In this document: positions 1 through 7,596 of the stretch, piece by piece | How the letters are laid out: every line of letters begins with the position of its first letter | Position numbering within the stretch: the stretch's first letter is position 1 | The notes under the pieces: generated by a model | The model's database searches: none | Told to the model about the DNA's origin: nothing | What the model saw: the letters and a program-made list of their open reading frames with translations, nothing else | Position numbers and translations under genes: made by a program | Assembly (NCBI GenBank): GCA_017854775.1 | Contig: JAFMHC010000015.1 | Coordinates: 1 to 42,700 of the forward strand | Length of the DNA stretch: 42,700 bases | DNA from: Gammaproteobacteria bacterium | GTDB taxonomy: Bacteria > Pseudomonadota > Gammaproteobacteria > Arenicellales > Arenicellaceae | Direction: 5' to 3'

Positions 1-68
1 TGAGTCCAGATGAATATGAACGGGCATCTGCCCACAATTAAACAGTCCGCAAAACCGTGGCAGCCTCA
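1..68 (+). mobile_element. Right end of an IS3-family-like insertion sequence (partial)
   Basis: The window opens inside a reading frame (positions 3-41) that ends SPDEYERASAHN then TAA, which resembles the C-terminal tail of IS3-family OrfB transposases. Directly after the stop, positions 43-68 end in GTGGCAGCCTCA, which fits an IS3-type right terminal repeat with the family's usual CA end. Only the last residues and one end are present, so the family call rests on recall of typical tails and ends. The left end and the rest of the element lie outside the window. Confidence 0.45.
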
Positions 69-133
69 GAGTAACGTTAAGGCGCAATCGTCGACCCTAC
101 GGCAAACCAGGTTCTATACCGACAGAATAGCTA

Positions 134-196
134 TAATATTACTCTGACCCCGATTACTGGTAATATTACTCTGACCCCGATTACTGACCCCGATTA
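134..196. repeat. 27-bp-period tandem repeat, two and a half copies
   Basis: A 26-base unit that contains TATTACTCTGACCCCGATTA occurs at 134-159 and again at 161-186, giving a 27-bp period. A third partial copy, CTGACCCCGATTA, lies at 184-196. It sits just beyond the IS-like end and downstream of the stop of the stress-protein gene. Such repeats can be remnants of mobile-element ends. No function is evident. Confidence 0.8.
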
Positions 197-229
197 TTCT
201 ATTATTATGTTTTCTCGTCGACTCGAGAG

Positions 230-1156
230 TTATGCGTTTTGGGATATTTTGTCACTATGAATCGGAGGCGTAGTCAATATATCGCACTCCAAGCTATCGA
301 TCAGTAGCTCAGTTGTGCCTCCAATCAAAAGCCGTTTAAACAGACCTCTAGAGACAACGCCAATAACAACTAGGTCGGCTGAGATTTCACCTGCGATATG
401 ATCGATTGCTACAACCGGAAACTCATCGAGTAAGTGTTGTCTTGATTCGGGAATATCAAACTTTTTTGCTAAATCAGCAACAGCTTTTTTATGCTGAACA
501 CGCCACCTGTCAGTTTCCTCTTGTGGTGGAATATACTCCACATTCATTCGTGTCTTTTCGGAAGGAAATGCATGCCCTATATGAGCTTCACCTTTAAACC
601 AATCAGCAATTAGAGTAGCGTTTTCTAAAATTTTCTCGTCGAGAGCAGCTGGCTCGTCGTGCATATGAGTCGGATCCACGGCCGCCAACACTGTTTTATA
701 GGGTTTTACTGAATCACCATGAGCAAGCAAGACCGGAACCTTTGCGGTTCGCAATACTTCCCAATCTAAGTTTGACATGATCAACCTAGATAACTGGTTA
801 TGACGCTTCGTTGACATAATGATCATGTCAGCATCGCAATCTTCAGCCGCTTCGACGATTCCTTGGTCTGCAGGGTGACGCCAATCAACTTCTATTTCGG
901 TGGAAATACCAATATGGTTTAGATCATCAGCGATTTTTTTGAGCGCTGATTGCTGTCGGCTGATCATCGAGTTTCGAAACTCGTTCGATTGCGAGTTGCC
1001 TGAATACAATATGCTTGAAAAGTAATTCTGAGTTTCATAAATCGAGCTATAAAGTTTAACGTCAATTTCATGGTGTTCAGCGATAGATTTCGCTCGTTCA
1101 ATCACAGCCAAGTGAGAGTGTCCTGCATGTATTGCGATTAAGATTTTAGTTGTCAT
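230..1156 (-). CDS. Tandem universal stress protein (UspE-like)
   Basis: This is a 308-residue protein with two universal-stress-protein domains (about 3-150 and 155-305). The C-terminal domain keeps a readable nucleotide-loop pattern (VVIGVVSRGLFKRL, then GGTTE). In the N-terminal domain this loop is degenerate (IIMSTKRHNQLSRL), as in many UspE-type proteins. UspE-like proteins are cytoplasmic and help survival under stress, motility and aggregation; the exact role here is inferred. The ATG at 1156 has a GGAG ribosome site seven bases upstream. It stands alone, with a long non-coding stretch upstream. Confidence 0.88.
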   Translation of the reverse strand: MTTKILIAIHAGHSHLAVIERAKSIAEHHEIDVKLYSSIYETQNYFSSILYSGNSQSNEFRNSMISRQQSALKKIADDLNHIGISTEIEVDWRHPADQGIVEAAEDCDADMIIMSTKRHNQLSRLIMSNLDWEVLRTAKVPVLLAHGDSVKPYKTVLAAVDPTHMHDEPAALDEKILENATLIADWFKGEAHIGHAFPSEKTRMNVEYIPPQEETDRWRVQHKKAVADLAKKFDIPESRQHLLDEFPVVAIDHIAGEISADLVVIGVVSRGLFKRLLIGGTTELLIDSLECDILTTPPIHSDKISQNA

Positions 1157-1770
1157 GATTTAACTCCGCCAAAAATTAAGAAAAATATACAGCCAGACCG
1201 ATCATCGCACCTATAGTCGATGGCAGCCTGCCCTAGAAAGTCATGTGTTTTCGCATCGCACTAATCACTCACCCTATGTAAATATTTTAATACTCGAGTC
1301 ACTAAATCAATTAGAAAATTAGACCACAATGAATCATCTAGCCTTATGATCTAAATCAACTTTTCTGCTCTTCAATAGACATAGATGGCGGTCTAGAAGA
1401 ATAGCTGCACTCAGGATACTAGCGGCATCAAATCGCCAATGCGTTTGCAATCAAGTTGTGCGCTTATGCGGAAATGAACAATCACTACGATGTTGAATTG
1501 AATGCGCTCCGATATAGCAGCCGCTTGGAGTGATTTTGAGGTTGTGGAGCGAGGGATTCATTGGCGCAAAATCAGTTTTCTTGGGCTGAGTGCCTTTGTT
1601 ATTTCGTCTTGTTATTTCCGTCACGGTGTATCTATATGATCAACAAAAATTTGCGCTAAACCAAGGCTAATCGATCTGCCTCTTCGAACATCAGTCATGA
1701 TTAAGAAGGCGCCGATCTAATCAAAGCCTCGTTAACAAACTTTTCATAAATAATTTAAATAAGGGTGAAT
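1157..1770. other. Long intergenic stretch, possibly with a decayed gene fragment
   Basis: There is no credible complete gene in these 614 bases. On the plus strand, 1423-1530 stays open and translates with plausible composition (AFAIKLCAYAEMNNHYDV near its start) but has no start codon, ends at a TGA, and has a stop just before it. It could be the tail of a lost gene or chance. The stretch must hold the promoters of the divergent stress-protein and BLUF genes, but I see no clear operator. Confidence 0.35.
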
Positions 1771-2283
1771 ATGAGCAATTTAATACGATTGGTATATGTA
1801 AGCACGTCAACGAGCCCGATTAAGGTTGTCGATGGCGCTGTGCATAGCGATATTGGTCGCATCTTAATGCAATCACGAAAAAACAACCCAAAGCAAAAAA
1901 TTGGTGGGGTTTTGTATTTCAGCAACAATTGCTTCTTTCAATGTCTAGAGGGGGAAGAGGACTTAGTAAATGAGCTATACCAGAAAATTTCTACAGACCC
2001 GCGGCATGAAAATCTGAAAAGAATTTTGGTGAAAGATATTAGTAAGCGTCAGTTTGGCGACTGGTCAATGAAATATGTTGCCTTAAAAGATAATGTTACT
2101 GGTTTATTAGAGAAGAAGGGCATGTCCGTTTTCGACCCCTACGTATTTGATGAGAACATGGTTGACGAGATGTTAAGTCTCTTCATTACAGGAGTTGATA
2201 GCACACCACCAGATCAAAACAATAATAATGCAAGCATCAAAAACAAAACTAAAGGATTGTTTTCTAAGTTATTTAGTAAGTAA
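1771..2283 (+). CDS. BLUF-domain blue-light photoreceptor
   Basis: This 170-residue protein has an N-terminal BLUF domain (about 4-100) that binds FAD and senses blue light. The photocycle residues are present: Tyr9 (in RLVYVS), an Asn at 38 or 39 (SRKNN) and Gln57 (FFQCLEG). DPRH and FGDWSM, other family hallmarks, follow. The remaining roughly 65 residues are polar with no recognised output domain, so it probably acts by protein contact, as short BLUF proteins do; the partner is unknown. The ATG at 1771 is preferred over the GTG at 1765 because AAGG at 1761-1764 is correctly spaced for it. Confidence 0.92.
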   Translation: MSNLIRLVYVSTSTSPIKVVDGAVHSDIGRILMQSRKNNPKQKIGGVLYFSNNCFFQCLEGEEDLVNELYQKISTDPRHENLKRILVKDISKRQFGDWSMKYVALKDNVTGLLEKKGMSVFDPYVFDENMVDEMLSLFITGVDSTPPDQNNNNASIKNKTKGLFSKLFSK

Positions 2284-2336
2284 TTATATGGGCCGAGTCT
2301 TGATAGGCTCCGCTCTTATTTTAGCAATTCATGTAT

Positions 2337-2500
2337 AGCTTCTCATTACTTAATGAGAAGCTAGTAATTGAACGTCTAGTCAGATGACTTGCCCCACCTA
2401 GCCTAATAAACTCGATCGTGAGTTCGAGCACATGAGGCAAGTCAGCTGAAATTTTACGCTACAGCCAGACCCTCAGATCTACTAAAGTTCTGAGGTCTCA
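2337..2500. terminator. Three consecutive inverted repeats between convergent genes
   Basis: First, a perfect 26-base hairpin at 2337-2362 (arms AGCTTCTCATTA and TAATGAGAAGCT). Second, a larger structure at 2385-2444 with 9-bp arms TGACTTGCC/GGCAAGTCA and an inner CTCGA/TCGAG stem. Third, about 2466-2498, arms close to AGACCTCAGA/TCTGAGGGTCT. The last can terminate transcription from either side. The first two have no T-tract and may be structured RNA or repeats rather than terminators. Confidence 0.55.
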
Positions 2501-2505
2501 TTTTG

Positions 2506-3459
2506 TTAAATAGCACGTTGTAAGGTCTGCAATTCATTCATCGACAATTGATAGAAATCGATGTCTGGTTGTCGCCGAATTAATTGCTTATAGCTACGCG
2601 TTTGTAATAGAAATTCTGGCGCAGCGTAAGTCTGTTTAAAGGCAAATTTTTTCGGTAAATCTGAGTATAAAGAACGAGGTGCATTCCAGCTCTTATCCAT
2701 TTTTTTCACCTGCCAGCCAGATCTAGCGGTGTGGATAAATATTCGCTCAATACCCAATTCACAACGAATGAATTCAATAGCCGCACACAACAATGCTTCC
2801 GACCATAATTTTAAATATGGCTGAAACCAGTTAACGTACTTAAGCCTTTCTGAACACACTGAACATCGGCACCGCTTATAGTGTTTAGACATCGAGAGCA
2901 CTTTTCGCGTTGCGTCACTTTGCACTTCTTCAATCAACGCTTCATTAGTTTCAAAATCTAAATCAATTCGTGCCCACGCTAATGTTTCGCGAAAACTAGA
3001 TTTGCCGACTTCTGTTTGCACTGGATGGCTAGACCATGTTCCGTTCAATGTTGATTGGCAACTCGGATCTACCCAACGCTGATAGTGCCTGAGATTTTGC
3101 ATTGGCAAATTCAATTGCAATACTAAATTTTCTCCATGGCGAGAAGTCTGGTTCCAATATCGGCCACCATTTTTACCCCAGCGACTAACACTTAACAAAA
3201 AGGCCTGTGATGGCTCGCACCAGCTCGAGGCTAATAATTGGCGATCAAGTACACCGTCTCCACATTGACTGACAATTGGCTTAACACTTTTATGTTCAAG
3301 TAAACGCTTGAAACGAGTTTGTTTTAATTTATGAAGGTCAACTTGCTCCGGTAACATCATCGACAATAACCGCGAAGCATAAGCTCCCTGATAATATCGA
3401 TAATGTGTTTTTCCGGTGGGTAAGCAGGCGATCACTTCATCTAGCAATTGTGATTTCAT
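2506..3459 (-). CDS. Uncharacterised protein paired with RtcB, EEVQSD motif
   Basis: This 317-residue protein is one I cannot assign to a named enzyme family. It has no signal peptide or membrane segment. It carries EEVQSD at 177-182, a CxCxxC cluster at 197-202 (CRCSVC) that could bind metal, and then a helix-strand region (LLCAAIEF, then GIERIFIHTARSGWQ) at about 223-250. An (E)EIQSD motif followed by a Trp-rich helix and a strand of this type is, as I recall, typical of domains in large phage polyvalent proteins, so this may be a stand-alone version. It lies 142 bp downstream of rtcB on the same strand, which suggests a role in RNA repair or with RtcB. A terminator-like hairpin between them means the coupling may be partial. 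The ATG at 3459 has AAAGGA upstream. Confidence 0.75.
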   Translation of the reverse strand: MKSQLLDEVIACLPTGKTHYRYYQGAYASRLLSMMLPEQVDLHKLKQTRFKRLLEHKSVKPIVSQCGDGVLDRQLLASSWCEPSQAFLLSVSRWGKNGGRYWNQTSRHGENLVLQLNLPMQNLRHYQRWVDPSCQSTLNGTWSSHPVQTEVGKSSFRETLAWARIDLDFETNEALIEEVQSDATRKVLSMSKHYKRCRCSVCSERLKYVNWFQPYLKLWSEALLCAAIEFIRCELGIERIFIHTARSGWQVKKMDKSWNAPRSLYSDLPKKFAFKQTYAAPEFLLQTRSYKQLIRRQPDIDFYQLSMNELQTLQRAI

Positions 3460-3553
3460 AATATTCCTTTGCGCCTGCTTATTGGCAGGCCTTAATTAAT
3501 TCGTTTATCTTTCATTTAGTTAGGTGCGATTTTTTGATCGCATTAGTAGTTTG

Positions 3554-3590
3554 AAAAAGCAGCGCAGCCCGTAGGCCACGCTGCCGCTGT
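3554..3590 (-). terminator. Terminator-like hairpin after rtcB
   Basis: On the minus strand a GCAGCG/CGCTGC stem around a GC-rich loop is followed by TTTTT. It lies right after the rtcB stop at 3602 and before the downstream gene, so it probably ends or reduces rtcB transcription. Confidence 0.55.
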
Positions 3591-3601
3591 TTTATTGACA
3601 A

Positions 3602-4798
3602 TTAGCCCTTGATGCAAACAACTTGTTTTAAAGTGTGTACCACTTCAACCAAATCAGTTTGATCTTGCATGACTTTATCAATGTCTTTATAAGCCGCTGG
3701 AATTTCATCGACCACTGACTTATCAATACGGCATTCAACGCCGTCGGTTTGTTGCCTTAAATCGTCTTCGGTAAACAAGCGTTTGGCTTTGCTCCGGCTC
3801 ATTACTCTGCCAGCGCCGTGTGAGCATGAGCAAAACGATTCGCCGTTGCCTTTACCACGAACGATGAATGACTTTGCCCCCATGCTGCCTGGAATAATGC
3901 CCAGCTCACCTTCTCGAGCACGAATCGCACCTTTACGAGTAACAAATACATCTTCACCGAAGTGATGTTCTTCAGACACATAGTTATGATGGCAATTGAT
4001 GGCCTCCTTGGTAATGTTGAAATTGGGTAAACGTTTTGTTAAAACGCCTAACACCTTCTTCATCATTTCACGTCGATTGACCATGGCGTAATCTTGCGCC
4101 CATTCAACAGCCTCTATGTAATCATCAAAATGGTCAGTACCTTGACTAAAATAGGCGAGATCACGATCAGGTAAATTCATTTGAATTTTTTCCATATCGC
4201 GCCGCGCCATCTCGATAAAGTACTGGCCAATGGCATTGCCAACGCCACGACTACCAGAATGCAACATCACCCAGACGTCTTGGTTTTCATCCAAGCACAG
4301 TTCGATGAAATGATTGCCACCGCCTAGAGTTGCCAATTGGCGAACCCACGTTTGGTAGGGCCTTTTCTGCTTGCTTACCAACTTTGGGTGTTTCTCCCAA
4401 ATGCGTGATAAGCCGTTTGATAAAGACCGAATGGTTGAATTAGGTACGGCATCGTATTTATGCATATTGAAGCCGACCGGAACATCTCGTTCGATGGAGC
4501 TTCGTAATCCGCGTAAATTATCGGGCAATTGATGTGCCTTCAAACTCAAACGAATAGCATTCATACCACAGCCTATATCCACGCCAACTGCGGCGGGAAT
4601 AATCGCTCCTTTGGTTGGAATAACCGAACCGACCGTCGCACCAATTCCGCAATGAACATCAGGCATGGCGGCAATATGCGAGTGTATAAATGGCATTTGC
4701 GACATGTTGACTAATTGTTGGTAAGCACTTGGTTCAATATCATCAGTAAAGATTTTGACCGGTACTTTGCCTTTGGTAATAATTTTTTGAATTGGCAT
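3602..4798 (-). CDS. rtcB: RtcB, GTP-dependent 3'-phosphate RNA ligase
   Basis: This 398-residue RtcB (E. coli RtcB is about 408) joins RNA 3'-phosphate or 2',3'-cyclic phosphate ends to 5'-OH ends using GTP and Mn2+, in RNA repair. All signature elements are visible: VDIGCGMN with metal ligands D74 and C77, GGGNH with H163, HSGSRGVG with H180, NCHHNY around 269-273, and SHGAGR with H327, the residue expected to take GMP. The ATG at 4798 has AAGGAGAGG upstream. No rtcA cyclase, rtcR or archease gene is next to it; the partner here is the EEVQSD protein downstream. The upstream 600 bases hold dense hairpins that could form a regulatory leader. Confidence 0.97.
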   Translation of the reverse strand: MPIQKIITKGKVPVKIFTDDIEPSAYQQLVNMSQMPFIHSHIAAMPDVHCGIGATVGSVIPTKGAIIPAAVGVDIGCGMNAIRLSLKAHQLPDNLRGLRSSIERDVPVGFNMHKYDAVPNSTIRSLSNGLSRIWEKHPKLVSKQKRPYQTWVRQLATLGGGNHFIELCLDENQDVWVMLHSGSRGVGNAIGQYFIEMARRDMEKIQMNLPDRDLAYFSQGTDHFDDYIEAVEWAQDYAMVNRREMMKKVLGVLTKRLPNFNITKEAINCHHNYVSEEHHFGEDVFVTRKGAIRAREGELGIIPGSMGAKSFIVRGKGNGESFCSCSHGAGRVMSRSKAKRLFTEDDLRQQTDGVECRIDKSVVDEIPAAYKDIDKVMQDQTDLVEVVHTLKQVVCIKG

Positions 4799-5425
4799 AA
4801 TGCCTCTCCTTTTGTTTGTTTCGGTTTCACTCGACTATTTGACGATGTAAAACTTTTTCAAAAAACTATTCCATAATATGAATAGTTTCTTAGTGTTTAA
4901 TATTTGCTTTAGCTGGGTTCATTTTATGGCTCCTATTATTGTTGTTGTGTTTTGATTTATTTTCGGATTACTTATTTTCCCGATCGTGTTCTAGCGTTTT
5001 AAAAGTCGGCTTCGACTATGCTCTTGTGCATACCCACAAAGGGTACCGAGGTCCATGCCCGCATGACATACGGCACATCGTGTGCATAAAAAAACCTCGG
5101 GGCTTTATCAGCCTACCGAGGTTTTATTATCCTTAGAAGGCCGCATTAGCCTTCAATTTACTAGAGAGAAACTACGCGAATACGTAATCCACAACACACC
5201 GATGGCTGACCATTGCTGGCACGGCTTGGGTGGCCTGGATAATTTGTCGCTGCGTCGTTTTCATGGGGGCGGACTATACGTTGAAAATTAGTTGCGTCAA
5301 CAACTTTATTCAAGTTTGTTGGTTTTTAGGATGAACTGCATGAGGTGAAACATCTCAGACATCTTGTAATTCTATGACATAAGCGGCTTACCGACGTTTA
5401 TTGGTCCATGGGAACTGTCAGTCGT
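4799..5425. other. Hairpin-rich non-coding leader region upstream of rtcB
   Basis: These 627 bases hold no convincing protein gene. A 30-codon minus-strand frame at 5172-5264 (MKTTQRQIIQ... ending DYVFA) precedes a GAAGGC/GCCTTC hairpin (5136-5154) and then a strong terminator (5091-5123). The frame has no good ribosome site, so a leader peptide is only a possibility. Between the terminator and rtcB the sequence is AT-rich and probably includes the nearest promoter. Confidence 0.5.
5086..5124 (-). terminator. Strong intrinsic terminator in the rtcB leader
   Basis: The arms AAAACCTCGG and CCGAGGTTTT, plus an inner GGCT/AGCC stem, form a long hairpin. On the minus strand it runs into seven T residues; on the plus strand it ends in TTTT, so it may work both ways. 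A second copy of CCGAGGT at 5046-5052 can pair with the same ACCTCGG arm (5094-5100), giving a mutually exclusive alternative fold. Confidence 0.75.
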
Positions 5426-5620
5426 TTATGATGACTTAGCTGGGCAGGTATTGATGCCAAAGATTTTGTAGACTGGGCACACTCCAAAAATGCCCGTTAG
5501 CAGCGGCACCAAACCAATCAGCCCCCACAATGTCTGTGGGCCAACAATAATTAAGCTCAGAATAGCAAGACCAAACACCACTCGAATGGTGCGATCAATT
5601 GTTCCTTCGTTTGTCTTCAT
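5426..5620 (-). CDS. Small DUF2892-like (YgaP-type) inner-membrane protein
   Basis: This 64-residue protein has two hydrophobic segments (about 14-28 and 30-46) and the family pattern: N-terminal DRTIRVVFG, central WGLIGLVPLLTGIFG, and C-terminal CPVYKIFGINTC. The two cysteines and the INTC end are typical of DUF2892 proteins, which also form the membrane tail of rhodanese YgaP. Here there is no rhodanese domain. The family's function is not known. The ATG at 5620 has GAGG upstream. It stands between the rtcB leader and the ligase gene and seems to be transcribed alone. Confidence 0.9.
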   Translation of the reverse strand: MKTNEGTIDRTIRVVFGLAILSLIIVGPQTLWGLIGLVPLLTGIFGVCPVYKIFGINTCPAKSS

Positions 5621-5775
5621 GATTTTGAACCTCAGTATTTGAGCCCTAGCGGACTCTGCAGTGAGTAAAAAGCATTATTGCTCATATGAAGTATCCGGCC
5701 TCCAGCCGTTGCGCTTATTGATTCAAATCAACTGTTTCTAAATTAGATTATTCATGTCGAAAAAACGGCCCCTTA

Positions 5776-6609
5776 TTAATCTCGCACTCGCCAAAAAACT
5801 GGAAACCTTGGTTTACCGTTCTTAGTCAAACCATTATATTTATACGTTACCACTGTACCGAGAGGTGGTGGGTTTTCTCTTTGAACATCACTGAATCTCG
5901 ATCCAATTTTAAATCGAATACCATTTGGCATTTCTACCGTGATGCTGCCCATTACATCAGCCAAACGTCCCTTTCCTTTGTTGTGAGCAACAACCAGTGC
6001 TTCTGCATCGTTGCTTAATTTAACTTTTAGCAAATCATCAGATCGCCCGCCGCGATAAGCGGCCGCTTTCGATTTCAGCATAAAACCCTCGCCACCCTCG
6101 GCATCCAGTTTTATCAACATAGCTTGCAAATTTTCTAGTGTTTTAGGCGCTTCTTGTTGCTCAACAACCTGCCAGTATTGATTACCGTATTGAGCATGCA
6201 GCCGCTGCATGTGTTGATAACGCAGCGAAAAATCTCCCTTGGCCTTTGGTAACTCGAAAACCATTAAAGTGACTTTACGCCACCCTTCATGCGACTTATG
6301 TCGGCGCACTATACCCGAGACTTCATCAAAGGTTTTCCGGCCACCCCAAAGCTCGCCATCTAATGGCGTATTTGGTAGCGAATCGAGGAACCATTGTGGT
6401 GCTGCAAACTCTTGCCCCCCACGTGAAACTAAATGGCTACCATTCCAGTAAGCGCGAACACCGTCTAGCTTCTCACTTAAATAGTAATCACCCAAGGTGT
6501 GTTTTTGCGGGTCAAAGCTGCTAGCTAATAAGAACGAAAATCGAGGCTTTGCGGCTGCAGTACTAAACAATAGCTCGAGTAAAAAGAACAGTAAAATTAA
6601 AGCTTTCAT
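5776..6609 (-). CDS. Exported ATP-dependent DNA ligase (LigE type)
   Basis: This 277-residue protein is a minimal ATP-dependent DNA ligase: an adenylation domain (about 38-195) and an OB-fold domain (about 200-277) with no added DNA-binding domain. Motif I is EKLDGVRAYW with Lys47 as the AMP-accepting residue; DGELWGG (motif III), EGFMLK (IV) and LLKVK (V) follow. The first 20 residues are a hydrophobic leader ending STAAA before KP, so the enzyme is probably periplasmic. Periplasmic LigE-type ligases are known in several proteobacteria and may seal incoming or extracellular DNA, for example in uptake or biofilm; which applies here is inference. The ATG at 6609 has AAGGAG upstream. Confidence 0.92.
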   Translation of the reverse strand: MKALILLFFLLELLFSTAAAKPRFSFLLASSFDPQKHTLGDYYLSEKLDGVRAYWNGSHLVSRGGQEFAAPQWFLDSLPNTPLDGELWGGRKTFDEVSGIVRRHKSHEGWRKVTLMVFELPKAKGDFSLRYQHMQRLHAQYGNQYWQVVEQQEAPKTLENLQAMLIKLDAEGGEGFMLKSKAAAYRGGRSDDLLKVKLSNDAEALVVAHNKGKGRLADVMGSITVEMPNGIRFKIGSRFSDVQRENPPPLGTVVTYKYNGLTKNGKPRFPVFWRVRD

Positions 6610-6875
6610 CGTGAGTTTGCTCCTTGCGCTGACGAATAATTTGGTAAGTAAACTTTCTAACTTAGACGCGATCCTTGCATCTGGTGTTAGCTTAACAAAT
6701 AGCCACGGTCAAATGTAGTTATTCAAGTACTAGGTACCAAACCCTCGATTATTACCATGTAATTCACCCTCCCTTCCTGAAACCAGGCTTTCTGCAGAGC
6801 TTTCCCAACGTTAAAAATAATTCACATAGAAAGACTAATGTCCATTATTGTGCAGTATAAGGAATCATGGCGGGT

Positions 6876-6897
6876 ATGATTAACACGCGTTAATCAT
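6876..6897. promoter_or_regulatory. Perfect 22-bp dyad upstream of the secreted-protease operon
   Basis: The arms ATGATTAAC (6876-6884) and GTTAATCAT (6889-6897) are perfect inverted repeats around ACGC, about 100 bases before the first gene of the operon. It looks like an operator for a dimeric regulator. The regulator is not identifiable from the window. Confidence 0.6.
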
Positions 6898-6995
6898 GAT
6901 TTTATCCCTACTATTCACTCGCCATAACGGTTGCATTTTTGCGACAGTTGATACGGAAATGCATTGTTTACCCACACTTTAAGGAGCTTCTTAAT

Positions 6996-7586
6996 ATGAA
7001 AAAACCAAAATTTTTCTATCGATATCTATTCTTAACATTCTTGCTACTTCCCTTTCACGCCTCTTTGGCTACCACAGTAAAACCATTCAACCTTAGTCAA
7101 ATGACCGGTAATGCGGATAAAATTTTTCGCGCTGAAGTTATTGCGGTGAAGACTGGGGCAATCAATGTCGGTGGCGGCGAGCTCAGTACTACTATCTACA
7201 CACTGAGAGTGAACGACCTTATAAAAGGTCAGCTATCAAAGCAGTCTGGCAAAATTAATAACATCATTGAACTGCAAATGGTTGGCTCGCAAAAAAAGCC
7301 AAGCGCTGAAAACGGTTTACGTAATGTTGGCGGATTTAGAACACCGAAATTAATCACCGGCAATGAGTATCTACTATTCACAACCCCGCCGAGCTCTATT
7401 GGCCTATCCATGACAGTCGGAGTTGGCCAAGGTCTATTCAGCTTTAAAGACGGTAGCTTAGTTCGCAACGAGTTCAATAATGTCGGTTTGTTTCGCGGCA
7501 TGGCAAGCTCAGTCGATTTTCCATCACAAGGCCCTGTTGACTACAACACCCTTGTGCAACAAATCGAAAGCTTAATCAGCGAATAA
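6996..7586 (+). CDS. Secreted protein of unknown function, partner of the metzincin
   Basis: This 196-residue protein begins with a clear signal peptide (MKKPKFFYRYLFLTFLLLPF, then HASLA as the likely cleavage site). The mature part has patterned beta-strands and GNEYLLFTTPP followed by a Gly-rich stretch (TVGVGQGLFSF). I do not recognise a named domain. Small exported proteins of this sort can accompany metzincin-type proteases, so a chaperone, inhibitor or propeptide-like role is possible but not shown. The start is the ATG at 6996, nine bases after AAGGAG; an in-frame ATG at 6939 would place residues before the signal peptide and lacks a ribosome site. The next gene begins 10 bp downstream. 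Confidence 0.85.
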   Translation: MKKPKFFYRYLFLTFLLLPFHASLATTVKPFNLSQMTGNADKIFRAEVIAVKTGAINVGGGELSTTIYTLRVNDLIKGQLSKQSGKINNIIELQMVGSQKKPSAENGLRNVGGFRTPKLITGNEYLLFTTPPSSIGLSMTVGVGQGLFSFKDGSLVRNEFNNVGLFRGMASSVDFPSQGPVDYNTLVQQIESLISE

Positions 7587-7596
7587 GGAGGATAAA

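Noticed and set aside
2385-2444. tRNA-like sequence with GTTCGAG and a 9-bp closing stem
   Set aside because: No D-arm, anticodon arm or five-base T-stem can be formed, so it is not a tRNA gene; kept only as a hairpin.
4939-5291. Short plus-strand open frames in the rtcB leader
   Set aside because: They overlap strong hairpins and the terminator, lack ribosome sites and have no recognisable protein features.
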